Source of the DNA: Thermicanus aegyptius DSM 12793
Lineage (GTDB): Bacteria; Bacillota; Bacilli; Thermicanales; Thermicanaceae
NCBI RefSeq assembly: GCF_000510645.1
Contig: NZ_KI783301.1
Coordinates: forward strand, 40,001-104,000
Reading direction: 5' to 3'
DNA: 64,000 bases
Of this stretch, positions 33,218 to 42,563 are shown in pieces. Each line of letters opens with the position of its first letter. The stretch's first letter is position 1. Position numbers and translations under genes: made by a program. The notes beneath the pieces were generated by a model. That model searched no databases, was not told where the DNA came from, and saw only the letters and a list, made by a program, of their open reading frames with translations.

Positions 33218-35422
33218 TTACGCCTTTTCAATCGTTACGAAATTGTCGTGAAAGGCGATGCCGGGCATCCCGGTTTGGAATCTTCCCATATCGGCAGGTA
33301 TCGCTTTTACGGTGTAATTCACGTTGTAATCCTTTCCCTTGTACCAGGCCTCATAAACGGCAATGGTATCCATCGGCACGGTTTGGGTGATCTTGGCCGG
33401 GGCGATAAAGTAACCCAGGTCGTTATACACCTTCACGAAATCTCCTTCGCGAATCCCTTTTTCCCGGGCGAGAACGGGGTTCATCTCAACAAAAGGAGTA
33501 TCATGTATGTTTTCCATCCAGTCCAGGTTTTGGAATTGACTGTGCAGTCCGTATTTCCAATGGGGCGAGATGAGGCGGATAGGGTATTCTTTCGGTTTTT
33601 TCATCTCTTCTACATAGACGGGGAGAGGATGGTTCCCAAACTGGACGGCTTTATCCGACCAGAATTCATATTTTCCCGATGGGGTGGTAAATTTCAGATC
33701 TTTCCATGCCGTTTCCATCCCGATGGCTTTCGCCGTCCCGTTTTTATAGAGATCCTTCCAGCTTGTCAAACCAAACATCTTGCAGATGTTATCGTTAAAT
33801 TCTTTCCCTACCCATTCTTCCAGATCGCCGGAGGTGGGGTAGGTGCAGGAGCCCGGTTCAAGCTCATTTAGTTTCTTGGAAAGTCCCATAGCAATCTCCA
33901 CATCGCTTTTCGTTTCGTGGAGGGGCTTAATCGCCTGCTGATTTAGGTTGATCCAATAATGCCAGTAACTTACGTTAATACCCGGCGTTTCAAAAGGGGT
34001 GGTCACCGGAAGGACGATGTCGGACATGGCGACGGTACGATTCATGAAGAGATCGGCGGTCACGACGAGGTCCATCGCTTCGAAGGCTTTCTTTACCACT
34101 TCGGCTTCCGGATCCTGAGAGAGGGGATTGCGGCAGGCGATCCAGAGCATTTTTATGGGAGGATCGTCGGCAGCCAAAACTTCCGCGCCGAAATTGTTAA
34201 TGTTGATCAAGCGGTCCTTTTCCCCTTGGCTCCCTTCCGGAGGTTTTTGTCCCATGGCGTGATAATTAAATCCCCAGGTGACGAGCTGGGCGTAATTTAC
34301 TCCCCCTCCGAGAATCCCGATATTGCCGGTCATGGCCCCCAGGGCGTCGATGGCCCGGACGTTGGCACCGCCGTTGGTGTGGCGCTGCATGCCATAGCCG
34401 ATCCAGATGTTGGCCGGTTTCGTCGTTGCATATTCCCTGGCTAAACGTTCAATGACCGGGACAGGGACCCCCGTCTTTTCCGCAGCCCATTCTACGGTGA
34501 TGTTTTCTTTCAGGTAGGCAAAGAATTCCTGGTACCCCTTCGCATTCCGCTTAAGCCATTCGCTATCGTAGAGGGCGTGGTCCAGGATATAGCGGGCCAT
34601 CCCTAGGGCCAAAGCGCCATCGGTACTTGCCCTGATCTGGATATATTCATCGGCTTTGGCGGCCGTCTGGGTGAGCAGGGGATCGATCACCACCACTTTG
34701 CATCCCTTTTCCTTTGCCCTCTCCACGATGGCCATGGAGTGAACGGCGCACCAGGCCGGGTTCGCGCCCCAGATGATCAGATATTTGGAATGAACCATCT
34801 GTTCCGGATCCGAATTGAAGATCATTCCCATGTCGAAAGACTGGGAATCGATCCCTGCCGGCCAGCAAGGAGTTCCGGTAGCCCGGGTGGTGTAACCGAT
34901 GCTGGACATCATCCCCTCTATCCCGTAATTCAGGATGTTAAAGTTGCCTGAGTATTTGTTGAGGCAGATGGGCAGGGTGCTGCCGTATTTTTTCTTAATA
35001 TCCAATATTGTAGTGGCAATCTGGGTGAAGGCTTCGTCCCAACTGATCCGCTCCCAATTTCCGCTGCCCCTACCCTTTTGCCGCATAGGGTATTTAATCC
35101 GGTCCGGAGAATAGACCATGCGGGGATAGGAATTTCCTTTGACACAGAGCCGACCGTTGGTGTAGGTGTTCTTTTCGTTTCCGGTTACGAAGGTGATGAC
35201 CCCATCCTTTACGGTGGTTACCATGGAACAGGTATCGTAGCAATTGCGGGGGCAAGCGTTAAAAAACGTCATTTCCTTGCCTGCCGCCCTTCCCTTATTG
35301 GGAGCTAGTCCCATCAGTTTAAATTCTTTCGCCGCCCCCATACCGGCCATGGCTCCTAGGGTTGCGCCCACCGCCGCCCCTACTTTTAAAAATGTGCGCC
35401 GGGTTAATTTTTCATTTAGCAT
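33218..35422 (-). CDS. DMSO-reductase-family molybdopterin catalytic subunit with Tat signal
   Basis: 734 aa. A twin-arginine signal (TRRTFLKVGAAVG) sends the folded enzyme across the membrane. The [4Fe-4S] motif is Cys57, Cys61, Cys65 and Cys93. Molybdopterin-binding blocks include WGANPAWC, VVIDPLLTQTAAKADEYI, GYGMQRHTNGG and TPFETPG. The residue at the expected Mo-ligand position appears to be Cys186 in GTPCWPAG. That is more like polysulfide/thiosulfate-type or nitrate-type enzymes than the serine of E. coli DmsA. The anchor gene, however, is DmsC-like. The true acceptor (S-oxide, polysulfide, other) is unknown. Confidence 0.88.
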   Translation of the reverse strand: MLNEKLTRRTFLKVGAAVGATLGAMAGMGAAKEFKLMGLAPNKGRAAGKEMTFFNACPRNCYDTCSMVTTVKDGVITFVTGNEKNTYTNGRLCVKGNSYPRMVYSPDRIKYPMRQKGRGSGNWERISWDEAFTQIATTILDIKKKYGSTLPICLNKYSGNFNILNYGIEGMMSSIGYTTRATGTPCWPAGIDSQSFDMGMIFNSDPEQMVHSKYLIIWGANPAWCAVHSMAIVERAKEKGCKVVVIDPLLTQTAAKADEYIQIRASTDGALALGMARYILDHALYDSEWLKRNAKGYQEFFAYLKENITVEWAAEKTGVPVPVIERLAREYATTKPANIWIGYGMQRHTNGGANVRAIDALGAMTGNIGILGGGVNYAQLVTWGFNYHAMGQKPPEGSQGEKDRLININNFGAEVLAADDPPIKMLWIACRNPLSQDPEAEVVKKAFEAMDLVVTADLFMNRTVAMSDIVLPVTTPFETPGINVSYWHYWINLNQQAIKPLHETKSDVEIAMGLSKKLNELEPGSCTYPTSGDLEEWVGKEFNDNICKMFGLTSWKDLYKNGTAKAIGMETAWKDLKFTTPSGKYEFWSDKAVQFGNHPLPVYVEEMKKPKEYPIRLISPHWKYGLHSQFQNLDWMENIHDTPFVEMNPVLAREKGIREGDFVKVYNDLGYFIAPAKITQTVPMDTIAVYEAWYKGKDYNVNYTVKAIPADMGRFQTGMPGIAFHDNFVTIEKA

Positions 35423-36081
35423 GTGTTGATCCTCCTTTCGCTTCGTTGTGAGACACTCAAGCGGTCTTGCCGTGTTTCTTCCTCCAAAAATCCTTCCAGG
35501 AGGAAGGCCATCGCTTGGCAGATGGGATGTTTTGTGGATGCGTGAATCAATTCACAATGTGCGGGGCACCAAGGAAGAAGATGTTCCTTCACGAACCGGT
35601 TATACAAGACGGGGAAGTGTTCTTGGTCCCCATGAGCCAAAAGGTAGCAAAGAAATTCCAGCTCCAGGGCCAGGTGGTCGTCGGGATCTCTCCCCTCATG
35701 GGCAACTTGAAGCCCCGCCTGGGAGTAAAAGGAGCGTACCGCCAGGGTTTCTTTCTGCATCAGGCTTCTCTCCGGATTCCGGTAGCTGGATTCATAAGGG
35801 GAAGCAAGTAGCCTGCCGGGGCCCACAAAGAGCCGGTTAAATTCGAAGGGGAGCGATTCGGTCTCCTCATCCGTCACCTGTTGCAAAAGTTCCAATCCCT
35901 TCATAATGGAAGCAGGGACGGGTTCTTCACCCTTCCATAAGGAAACGTATTCCTTTAGGGAGGAGGCCGTTATTCTCCATCCCTCCGCGTTCCACGACAG
36001 CAAGATCCCGGAGTAATAGCGCATCAGCAGGAAGAGAAGGGGGAAAGGATCGCGTGGATTAAATGTTTGGCTTTGTTCCAC
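35416..36081 (-). CDS. TorD/DmsD-family redox-enzyme maturation chaperone
   Basis: 221 aa from GTG 36081. I chose it because GGAGG lies 8 nt upstream. That ribosome binding site is inside the previous gene, which overlaps by 23 nt. All-helical protein with the TorD signature around FNRLFVGPGRLLASPYESSYRN and DHLALELEFLCYL. It binds the Tat signal of the neighbouring molybdoenzyme and helps cofactor insertion. Its stop overlaps the start of the catalytic gene by 7 nt. Confidence 0.85.
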   Translation of the reverse strand: MEQSQTFNPRDPFPLLFLLMRYYSGILLSWNAEGWRITASSLKEYVSLWKGEEPVPASIMKGLELLQQVTDEETESLPFEFNRLFVGPGRLLASPYESSYRNPERSLMQKETLAVRSFYSQAGLQVAHEGRDPDDHLALELEFLCYLLAHGDQEHFPVLYNRFVKEHLLPWCPAHCELIHASTKHPICQAMAFLLEGFLEEETRQDRLSVSQRSERRINTC

Positions 36082-36310
36082 TTTCACCGCCTCCACTCTG
36101 AACATATTTTTGGATGAGAGATTCAAAAACCCTCTGTTGCGCTTCCGTAATCTTGTAGATTTTCTCCACGTGAGGCAACGGATTTCCTTGATACGTTTGA
36201 TTCATGGAACCACTTTCGATTCTCGGCGAGGAAGGATTCTCACCGGAGCAGGCCGCAAGAAAAAGGAGACCCAGGAGAAGAAATAAGGGAATGATTCGTT
36301 TTACGTCCAT
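36059..36310 (-). CDS. 83-aa lipoprotein at the head of the molybdoenzyme operon
   Basis: ATG 36310 has GGAGGTGA at 5 nt. The signal peptide ends in the lipobox LFLAACSG. The short mature part (NPLPHVEKIYKITEAQQRVFESLIQ) looks helical and ends in a Gly/Ser tail. It has no known family. Being first in a unit with torD and the catalytic genes, it may serve the exported complex, for example as an attachment partner. A CGATT-GTGGA-AATCG palindrome (36351-36365) overlaps its likely promoter. Confidence 0.65.
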   Translation of the reverse strand: MDVKRIIPLFLLLGLLFLAACSGENPSSPRIESGSMNQTYQGNPLPHVEKIYKITEAQQRVFESLIQKYVQSGGGESGTKPNI

Positions 36311-36438
36311 GTGACTCACCTCCGGTTCTGGGAGAATTGTAGCATGGAGACGATTGTGGAAATCGCTATAAATAGGGGCGATTGGTTGGAGAGAATTCCT
36401 TTTCGGCAGGAAAAGAGCCGATTGTTCGCAATTTGGTC

Positions 36439-36474
36439 AAAAAAAAACCACAAGTTTTTTAACTTGGGTTTTTT
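36439..36474. terminator. Terminator between regulator gene and molybdoenzyme operon
   Basis: On the minus strand AAAACCCAAGTT pairs with AACTTGTGGTTTT and is followed by T9, ending the PucR-type gene transcript. The A/T tails on both sides suggest function in either direction. Confidence 0.75.
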
Positions 36475-36526
36475 CTACGTTCCTGCAAAACATTCGTTGT
36501 TTCCTTGCCAACGATGCTGGCTATGC

Positions 36527-38260
36527 TCATGGTTTATGGACCATCTGAAAGATTTTTAAGGCGGCGAATAAATTAAGCAGGTCCTCATAGGAGTTTAGAT
36601 TTAGATGTAAGAGGTGTTCGATCTTCTTTAGGCGATTCCGCAACGTATTGGGATGGATATAGAGGAGGTCGGCGGTCCGGTTGATATCTCCATCGGATCG
36701 GAAAAAGGCCTCCAGCGTTTTCATCAGAATTCCATCGTTTTCCCGGTCGTATTCCAGTAGTTCCACCAGGTATTCCCGATAGAAATCGTTGAGAATTTCT
36801 TGATGGATATAGGAGAGGAGACGGATCAGCCCCAGTTCATCAAAGGAGATGACGGGCTCTGTTTTATTGAGAAATTTCCCCATTTCTAAGGCGATTTTTG
36901 CTTCCTGGTAGCTGCGGTAAAGGTCAAGGTTGGAAGGATAAATTCTACCGATGCCGACGGAAAACGATGTTTCCGGAAATAGGGGCGTGAGATATCTCCT
37001 CAAGTCCCTTGCCGTCATCTTCAACCATTCTTTCTCTTCCTTCCTTCCCCGTTCCAAGGAGTCAAAGAGGAGAATCACCAGTTGGTTTTGCAATGGAGTA
37101 ATGACGGTGTTTAATGAAGACCTCCTACAGAAAACCTCAGCTTCCGATTTTATGCCTTCCCATTCGATTTCTCTCTTCCTTGTTCCTCCGAAAGGCTTTG
37201 CTTCCAGGACCATCAGGAGAACCGGCTTGGTAAAATCCCAACCCCAGTACCTGCCCTGGGTGATGAGCGTCTCTTCCGAATCAAATTGGTTAAAGAGCAG
37301 GTCGTGAAGGAAATGATTTTTATATTTTTTATGGGTCTCGGCGATTTCCGCATCCAGGAAAAGACGAAATGAAAGGGCCGAAACCGCCTGCCGGACGAGT
37401 TCAAGGGTAAGGTCCGTTATGCTTCCCTGTTCCTGTCGGATGAGGAGAAAGCCCAATTCTACCCCCTCCTTTTTGATCGGGAAAAGATAGTAGCTCTTTC
37501 CCCCATTCTCGAGATAGACAAAGGTGTAATTTTTCTCCTGTTTTTCCCACCTGAGATATTCCCGCCTCATAGGATGAAAGGAAGTAAATTCTTCCGCATT
37601 CTCCATGGAGGGGTGAAGTTGAAAGGAGGGGGTGAGGAGGAGAAGGGGATGGCCGATCAGGGTTTCCAGGCGGCGCAGCATCTCATGCAGGGGATTACGA
37701 TTCGCCATCTCCAACCAATAGCGGAGCGATTCTTCCCAAACGTAATGAAAAAGCCCCAGGGCTTTCATTCTGGACATTTCCTCAATTTTTCGCTTCAGGT
37801 TTTCCTCGTCTCTCTCTCGAAGGAAAAGAAGAGGTTTTCCTAGGTTATCGATCTTTTCCCGAATGGAAACGGGAATGTAGATTGTCTCGTGCTGGTACAG
37901 AAGAATCCCCTTTACTTCCTCCAACTGTAAGAAGTCAGGCAGTTCTTGCCGGTTTACCTTCTCCGCCGCCAGGAGAAGAAGGGAGGCTTTTCCTTCTTTT
38001 TTCAGGGGAGGAGGGAGCGTCCCGTTCTCCCCGGCTAGGGAGGGAGGCTCCTCTGGGAGACGATGGGGGTCTCTTTTTTCCGGAGGAAGGAGGGAATTTG
38101 TTTTCTGAAAAGAACAGGGACTGCCGGCCTGTTTGGAGTTCGGGAGCGAATCGGTGATGAGGAGGAAGGATTTCTCCTTTCCGCTCCAGCCGGCCAGGAT
38201 CTCCACATGATGAAAGGGGGATCCCATGAGCAGTTCCTGAAACGTAAGGGGGGTATCCAT
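36527..38260 (-). CDS. PucR/CdaR-type transcriptional activator
   Basis: 577 aa from ATG 38260 (AGAGG upstream). The N-terminus resembles the PucR sensor domain (TFQELLMGSPFHHVEILAGW). An acidic, Pro-rich and probably disordered insert covers about residues 45-100. A central GGDEF-like/GAF-like region precedes the C-terminal PucR helix-turn-helix (FRSDGDINRTADLLYIHPNTLRNRLKKIEHLL). Regulators of this type usually respond to small metabolites such as purines or diacids. Here the gene lies between a ferredoxin subunit gene and the molybdoenzyme operon, which it probably controls. That pairing is uncommon. Confidence 0.82.
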   Translation of the reverse strand: MDTPLTFQELLMGSPFHHVEILAGWSGKEKSFLLITDSLPNSKQAGSPCSFQKTNSLLPPEKRDPHRLPEEPPSLAGENGTLPPPLKKEGKASLLLLAAEKVNRQELPDFLQLEEVKGILLYQHETIYIPVSIREKIDNLGKPLLFLRERDEENLKRKIEEMSRMKALGLFHYVWEESLRYWLEMANRNPLHEMLRRLETLIGHPLLLLTPSFQLHPSMENAEEFTSFHPMRREYLRWEKQEKNYTFVYLENGGKSYYLFPIKKEGVELGFLLIRQEQGSITDLTLELVRQAVSALSFRLFLDAEIAETHKKYKNHFLHDLLFNQFDSEETLITQGRYWGWDFTKPVLLMVLEAKPFGGTRKREIEWEGIKSEAEVFCRRSSLNTVITPLQNQLVILLFDSLERGRKEEKEWLKMTARDLRRYLTPLFPETSFSVGIGRIYPSNLDLYRSYQEAKIALEMGKFLNKTEPVISFDELGLIRLLSYIHQEILNDFYREYLVELLEYDRENDGILMKTLEAFFRSDGDINRTADLLYIHPNTLRNRLKKIEHLLHLNLNSYEDLLNLFAALKIFQMVHKP

Positions 38261-38268
38261 GGTTTCCT

Positions 38269-38832
38269 CTAATCTCCTTTCTCTGCCCAAAAGCAAACGG
38301 GTTCATCCTTCTTTTCGACGAAACGGATGGAGGGGCGGGTGAGGCTCCGCATTTCGTAATCATGAAGGATCTCTTGGTAGTTTAACGCCTCCGCGCTGTT
38401 TAAATCGATAATGGAAATAGCTCCCATAATACAGTTGGCGACGCAAATCGGCAGTTCTCCCCTCTTCTGCCTTTCGGCACACATATCGCACTTATCCGCT
38501 CTTCCTGTCTCAGGTAACATGGAGATGGCTCCGAAGGGACAAACGGTGACACATTTTCCGCATCCTGAGCATAGGGAAGAGTTTAAAATGACAATTCCAT
38601 TCCGGTCTTTCCGGATAGACCGTTCCGGACAGATGGCCATACAGGCAGGATTGGCGCAATGGTTACAGGCCATGGAGAGGTAGGCGAAGATATTCCCATC
38701 CTGGTGAGCCAGAGAAGTTACTCTTCTTCGGTGCGTTTCCTTTCTTCCCCGCTCATTCCTGCAGGCAAATTCACAGGTTCTGCAGCCAATGCATTTTTCG
38801 GTATCGATGAGAAAGCCCAGCTGTTTATCCAT
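38269..38832 (-). CDS. Second DmsB-type ferredoxin subunit
   Basis: 187 aa with four [4Fe-4S] motifs: CIGCRTCEFACR, CNHCANPACMAICP, CSGCGKCVTVCP and CDMCAERQKRGELPICVANC. It resembles the DmsB at 32617-33204. It is divergent from the frameshifted molybdoenzyme gene at 38935 and was probably its electron-transfer partner. The pucR-type gene follows after 8 nt on the same strand. No anchor gene accompanies this pair, so the complex would be soluble. Confidence 0.88.
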   Translation of the reverse strand: MDKQLGFLIDTEKCIGCRTCEFACRNERGRKETHRRRVTSLAHQDGNIFAYLSMACNHCANPACMAICPERSIRKDRNGIVILNSSLCSGCGKCVTVCPFGAISMLPETGRADKCDMCAERQKRGELPICVANCIMGAISIIDLNSAEALNYQEILHDYEMRSLTRPSIRFVEKKDEPVCFWAEKGD

Positions 38833-38934
38833 TTTTCTTCATTTTCTCTCCATTATTTCTTCGCTATAATGATTATAAGGGATTCCGGATCGGTTTTGTG
38901 TCACAGAATCGGCAACTTTTCGGGAGGGGAGAGC

Positions 38935-40984
38935 GTGGAAGAGGCCTATCGGATCACCAGGCATGTATGCCCACGCAATTGTTACAGCAACTGCAGCCTT
39001 CTTGGATTTACCAGGGATGGCAAATTGGAGAAAGTGAGCGGAGACCCCTTGCACGGTTATACGAAAGGGAAGCTTTGCCCCAAAGGCTTTAACTATGTGA
39101 ATTTGGTTTATCACCCGGAGCGGATACAAACCCCCATGATTCAGGAAAGGAGGGGAAGTGGAAAGTGGAGACGGATCTCATGGGAGGAGGCGATCGAGAG
39201 GATTACCGGAAAGATGATCGAACTGTACCGAAGGTATGGTTCACATCTCTCTCGCTCTGAATAAGTATTCGGGGAACTTCGGCATTTTGCATCAGGCGGT
39301 GGAAGGGATGTTTAACAGTTTGGGCCCGACGACCCGGGCGGTGGGTTCCCCCTGCTGGTCCTCGGGGCTCGATGCCTTCTATTATGACTTTGGCGAGCAC
39401 AGGACCTCGGATTTGGAGGAGATGATGCAGGCGGATACCATTGTGTTGTGGGGGATCAACCCGGTCTGGACTTCGATTCATGCTCTTCCCTTTCTCTATC
39501 GAGCAAAGGAACGGGGAGCCACACTGATCACCATCGATCCGATCTATACCGCGACGGCGAAGAAGTCTGATCTTTACATCCAGGTAAAGCCTGGAGGAGA
39601 TGGAGCTCTCGCCATCGCCGTCGCCAAAATGCTGATGGAGAAAGGCGAGATTGATTTCCGTTTTATCGCGGAGCATACGGTAGGGTGGGAGGAGCTTCGC
39701 TTCGAACTGGAGAACATTTCCATGGAGAAAGCTTTGCTTCAGGCGGGTCAGCGGCGGGAGACGGTGGAAAGATTAGCCTCCTTCATGGGGAAGGACCGCA
39801 ATCTGTTTATTTGGATCGGCTTTGGATTACAGCGCCACCGAAACGGGGGACAGAATATCCGTTCCATCAATGCGTTGGCGGCCATGACCGGAAATATCGG
39901 AAAGAAGGGGAGCGGAGTCCATTTTGCCCACGATCCCGCATGGAAGTTTCCCCATCGGATTACGAAACATATTCCTGCAGGGTTTGAGGAGAAAGAGATC
40001 ATCCGGCCCGTCGATATCAATAATTTCGCAGAGGAGCTGCTTCGCATGGAGGATCCTCCGGTGAAACTTCTCTGGATTTCCTGCCGCAATCTTCTTACGC
40101 AAAATCCGGACCGGGCCCTTCTGGAAAAGGTTCTTTCCTCGATGGAGATGATTATCACGGTCGATCTCTTCCTCACACCCACGGCTTCCATTTCCGACAT
40201 CGTGCTGCCTGCTGCGACCCCTTTTGAGGAGTGGGATTTGGTTGCAAGCTATTGGCATCATTGGATCAGCATCAACCAACCGGCCATCGCCCCTTATGGC
40301 GAGAGCAAAAGCGATCTGGAGATTGCAAAGGCGATTGCGAAGCGGCTCAATGAACGATCTCCCGGAATGAGCGCCTTTCCGTGGTGGAAGTCGGCAGAAG
40401 AGTTTATCGAGGAGGAATTTACGGAGGAAATTTGTGCTAAGCTTCACATCTCCCATTGGCGTGAGCTGTTAAATGGCCCCAGGAAGATTCTCGGAGAAGA
40501 GACCGCCTGGGAAGGCCATCGTTTCTCAACCCCGTCCGGAAAATTTGAATTCTTCTCAAGCCGGGCGAAAGAAGCGGGTCTTCCGCCCCTTTCCATGCAA
40601 TTATCGGAGAGTAAGGTGGAGGAGAAGTATCCTTATGTGCTCCTCATCATCCATGATCCCTACCGATTAAACTCCCAATTCCAGAATATCCCGGCGTTAA
40701 AAAAGGCAAGCGGGGAACCCTTTTTTCTAATTCACCCTTCGCTGGCGAAAAAGAAGGGGATCGAACCGGGCAGGATGGTGCGGATTTATAACGATTACGG
40801 AGAGGTCTTGTTACGTGCCTATCCATCGATAGAAATTTCTCCGGATACACTGCAATTGATCAATGGGAGCAGACTTCCCATTAATCGACTGATCCCTTTT
40901 ATTCCCAGTGATATGGGAAGGGCGGTAACCGGGGCGAGCGGCATGGCTTTCAATGATACCCGGGTAGAAATCGAAAAGATATGA
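38935..40984 (+). pseudogene. Molybdopterin oxidoreductase (DMSO-reductase family), broken by a frameshift
   Basis: Two overlapping frames form one gene. From GTG 38935 (GGGAGGGGAG upstream) the N-terminal part with the [4Fe-4S] cysteines (HVCPRNCYSNC, GKLCPKG) runs to a stop at 39264. The remainder continues in the next frame to 40984 (LALNKYSGNFGILHQ, VGSPCWSSG, GFGLQRHRNGGQN, TPFEEWD). The shift falls in CTCTCTC (39247-39253). Compared with the paralog at 33218 (YGSTLPICLNKYSGN), restoring one CT gives YGSHLSLALNKYSGN with equal spacing, so a CT was probably lost. There is no Tat signal, so the repaired protein of about 683 aa would be cytoplasmic. It could be a pseudogene, phase variation or a sequencing error. 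Confidence 0.8.
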
Positions 40985-41187
40985 AGAATTGACACGGGAG
41001 ATTAGCAGGATCCGGAACGATATCATAATCATATGGTTGCTTCATAGGGGAGTGAATGGATTTTCCCCGAATGAGAATGAATAATTTACTCTTCTAAAAA
41101 ACATGGGAGATCGTGAGGAAAAAGTATATACTAGAAAACATAGGGATTACCATTCTTTAAAAAAGCCTGAAGAAAGGGGGCTTGGAG

Positions 41188-41826
41188 GTGGCCAACACCC
41201 ATACCTATTCTTTGAAAGAGGAGATTGCAAACGCCATTACCCACGGAATCGGCGTACTGCTAAGCATCGCCGCCTTAGTCCTCTTAATCGTTTATGCCAG
41301 TATGAATGGAACGCCCATGCATATTGTCACCTTTGCCATCTATGGAGCGACGATGCTCCTGCTCTACCTGAACTCCACCATTCTCCACAGTCTGCCGCAT
41401 GGGAAGGCAAAAAACCTCTTTGAGATTTTTGACCATTCCTCCATTTATCTCTTTATCGCAGGGACATACACCCCGATCGTCCTTACCGTGATAAAAGGGG
41501 CTGTGGGATGGTGGCTCTTCGGGATTGTCTGGGGATTCGCCATCTTTGGTGTGGCATTTAAAGCCTTCTTTGTGAAACGTTTTTTGTACACATCCACCCT
41601 TGTCTATGTGTTGATGGGATGGATCATCGTTTTCGCCTGGGACTCCCTGGTCCGGAATCTCTCACCATCCGGAGTGGTCCTTCTGGTGATGGGAGGAGTT
41701 CTCTACTCTTTGGGGGCCATCTTCTATGTATGGCGAGGATTTCCCTTCCATCATGCCGTTTGGCACCTCTTCGTCCTGGCAGGTTCCGCCTTCCATTTCT
41801 TCGCGATTCTCTTTTTGGTACTCTGA
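41188..41826 (+). CDS. TrhA/hemolysin III family (PAQR-like) membrane protein
   Basis: 212 aa from GTG 41188, which stands 7 nt after AAAGGGGG. A TTG two codons earlier is too close. Seven membrane segments carry the family motifs (EEIANAITHGIGVLLSIAA near the start, NSTILHSLPHGKAKNLFEIFDHSSIYLFIAGTYTP, and HHAVWHLFVLAGSAFHFFAI). The conserved Ser, His and Asp residues resemble the metal site of PAQR receptors. Bacterial members influence membrane fluidity homeostasis. It stands alone. The 200-nt gap upstream shows nothing clear beyond AT-rich promoter-like sequence. Confidence 0.88.
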   Translation: MANTHTYSLKEEIANAITHGIGVLLSIAALVLLIVYASMNGTPMHIVTFAIYGATMLLLYLNSTILHSLPHGKAKNLFEIFDHSSIYLFIAGTYTPIVLTVIKGAVGWWLFGIVWGFAIFGVAFKAFFVKRFLYTSTLVYVLMGWIIVFAWDSLVRNLSPSGVVLLVMGGVLYSLGAIFYVWRGFPFHHAVWHLFVLAGSAFHFFAILFLVL

Positions 41827-41944
41827 GCTTCCTTCCCGCTAAAGGGATCACCTCTCCCCACTTGATTTGGCCTCCTGCGGCTTGCGCCGTAAAGATGGCG
41901 CCGGGGAATTGCCGCGTGGAGGAATATTCACCATCTGTTAAAAA

Positions 41945-42060
41945 GAACAAAAAAATCCTGTCTTGGGCGACAGGATTTTTATGGCCTGCATTCTCTCCGG
42001 TTCAGGCAGGGTAGCGCATGTTATGCCACCCCGCTGTAAGCCACTCCTATTCGAGTGCCT
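41945..42060 (-). ncRNA. Structured 3' region or small RNA downstream of the SHOCT gene
   Basis: Read on the minus strand, directly after the stop at 42061, three hairpins follow each other. They are CACTC/GAGTG (42057-42042), GGGTGGCAT/ATGCGCTACCC (42031-42009) and GCCTG/CAGGC (42007-41984). A perfect 12-bp terminator stem then ends in T7 (41980-41951). A run of compact hairpins of about 110 nt between a stop and its terminator is unusual for a plain 3'UTR. I cannot match it to a known RNA family. The terminator also serves the convergent TrhA gene. Confidence 0.45.
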
Positions 42061-42306
42061 TTATTTGTTCTTCAGCTTCTCTTTCATCCGTTCAAACTCC
42101 TCATCGGTAATCTCCCCACGGGCATAACGTTCCCGAAGAATGGAAAGCGCCTGATCTTCGCCAGGATTTTCATTTCTAGGAGCTGGTGGATACGGATTCC
42201 GGCGTGTTGCGGTGATGAGGAGATAGATACCGACGCCGATGAGGATGAGCCAGAGGATCCACCCCCACCCCATGCCGAATCCTCCATACCAGCCGTGCAT
42301 GCCCAT
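42061..42306 (-). CDS. Small membrane protein with SHOCT domain
   Basis: 81 aa. A Met/His/Gly/Trp-rich N-terminus (MGMHGWYGGFGMGWGW) leads into one membrane helix, then a Pro-rich linker and a C-terminal SHOCT motif (ALSILRERYARGEITDEEFERMKEKL). SHOCT modules are short helical oligomerisation motifs. The ATG shares one base with the stop of the upstream gene (TGATG), so both are translated together. With the divergent Met-rich sensor kinase, this pair may handle a metal such as copper at the cell surface. That is an inference. Confidence 0.8.
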   Translation of the reverse strand: MGMHGWYGGFGMGWGWILWLILIGVGIYLLITATRRNPYPPAPRNENPGEDQALSILRERYARGEITDEEFERMKEKLKNK

Positions 42307-42563
42307 CAGAGGCTACCTCCATTTCCGCTATTCCCAAAATTTACAGATCCCTTTTGCATAAAACCATTAGGCCCGTGGCAATCATTATACATCTCGTTTA
42401 ATTGATCCGTTGACCAATTGGGATGCATCTGCTTCATGAAGGGAAGCATCTGGTCGAAGTTAAGGTTCCAGGGAGCAGTGGGATTATTTCCTTGGGCGAA
42501 AGCCACGGTGCCAATTCCCAAAAGCCCCACCACAATGAGTGCGATTGCCAATGTTTTTTTCAT
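42306..42563 (-). CDS. Small secreted protein with Met/His-containing motif
   Basis: 85 aa with a clear signal peptide (MKKTLAIALIVVGLLGIGTVAFA, cleavage after AFA). The mature part contains FDQMLPFMKQMHPNWSTDQL, then MYNDCHG and a Gly/Asn/Ser tail. The spaced Met, His and single Cys residues could bind Cu(I). There is no recognised family. It is divergent from the two-component system at 42761 and first in a two-gene unit with the SHOCT protein. The intergenic stretch contains a repeated GAAG.TATGAAGAA-like element that might bind the response regulator. Confidence 0.7.
   Translation of the reverse strand: MKKTLAIALIVVGLLGIGTVAFAQGNNPTAPWNLNFDQMLPFMKQMHPNWSTDQLNEMYNDCHGPNGFMQKGSVNFGNSGNGGSL

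Noticed and set aside
33959-34444. 161-aa plus-strand ORF inside the molybdoenzyme gene
   Set aside because: It is antisense to a conserved catalytic domain and has no ribosome binding site or recognisable fold.
38659-38934. N-terminal extension of the frameshifted molybdoenzyme frame upstream of 38935
   Set aside because: The frame is open but overlaps the divergent ferredoxin gene. A good ribosome binding site precedes GTG 38935, and homology starts just after it.
41981-42060. Cobalamin or other known riboswitch
   Set aside because: It lies at the 3' side of genes on both strands and lacks the conserved boxes of the classes I could recall.
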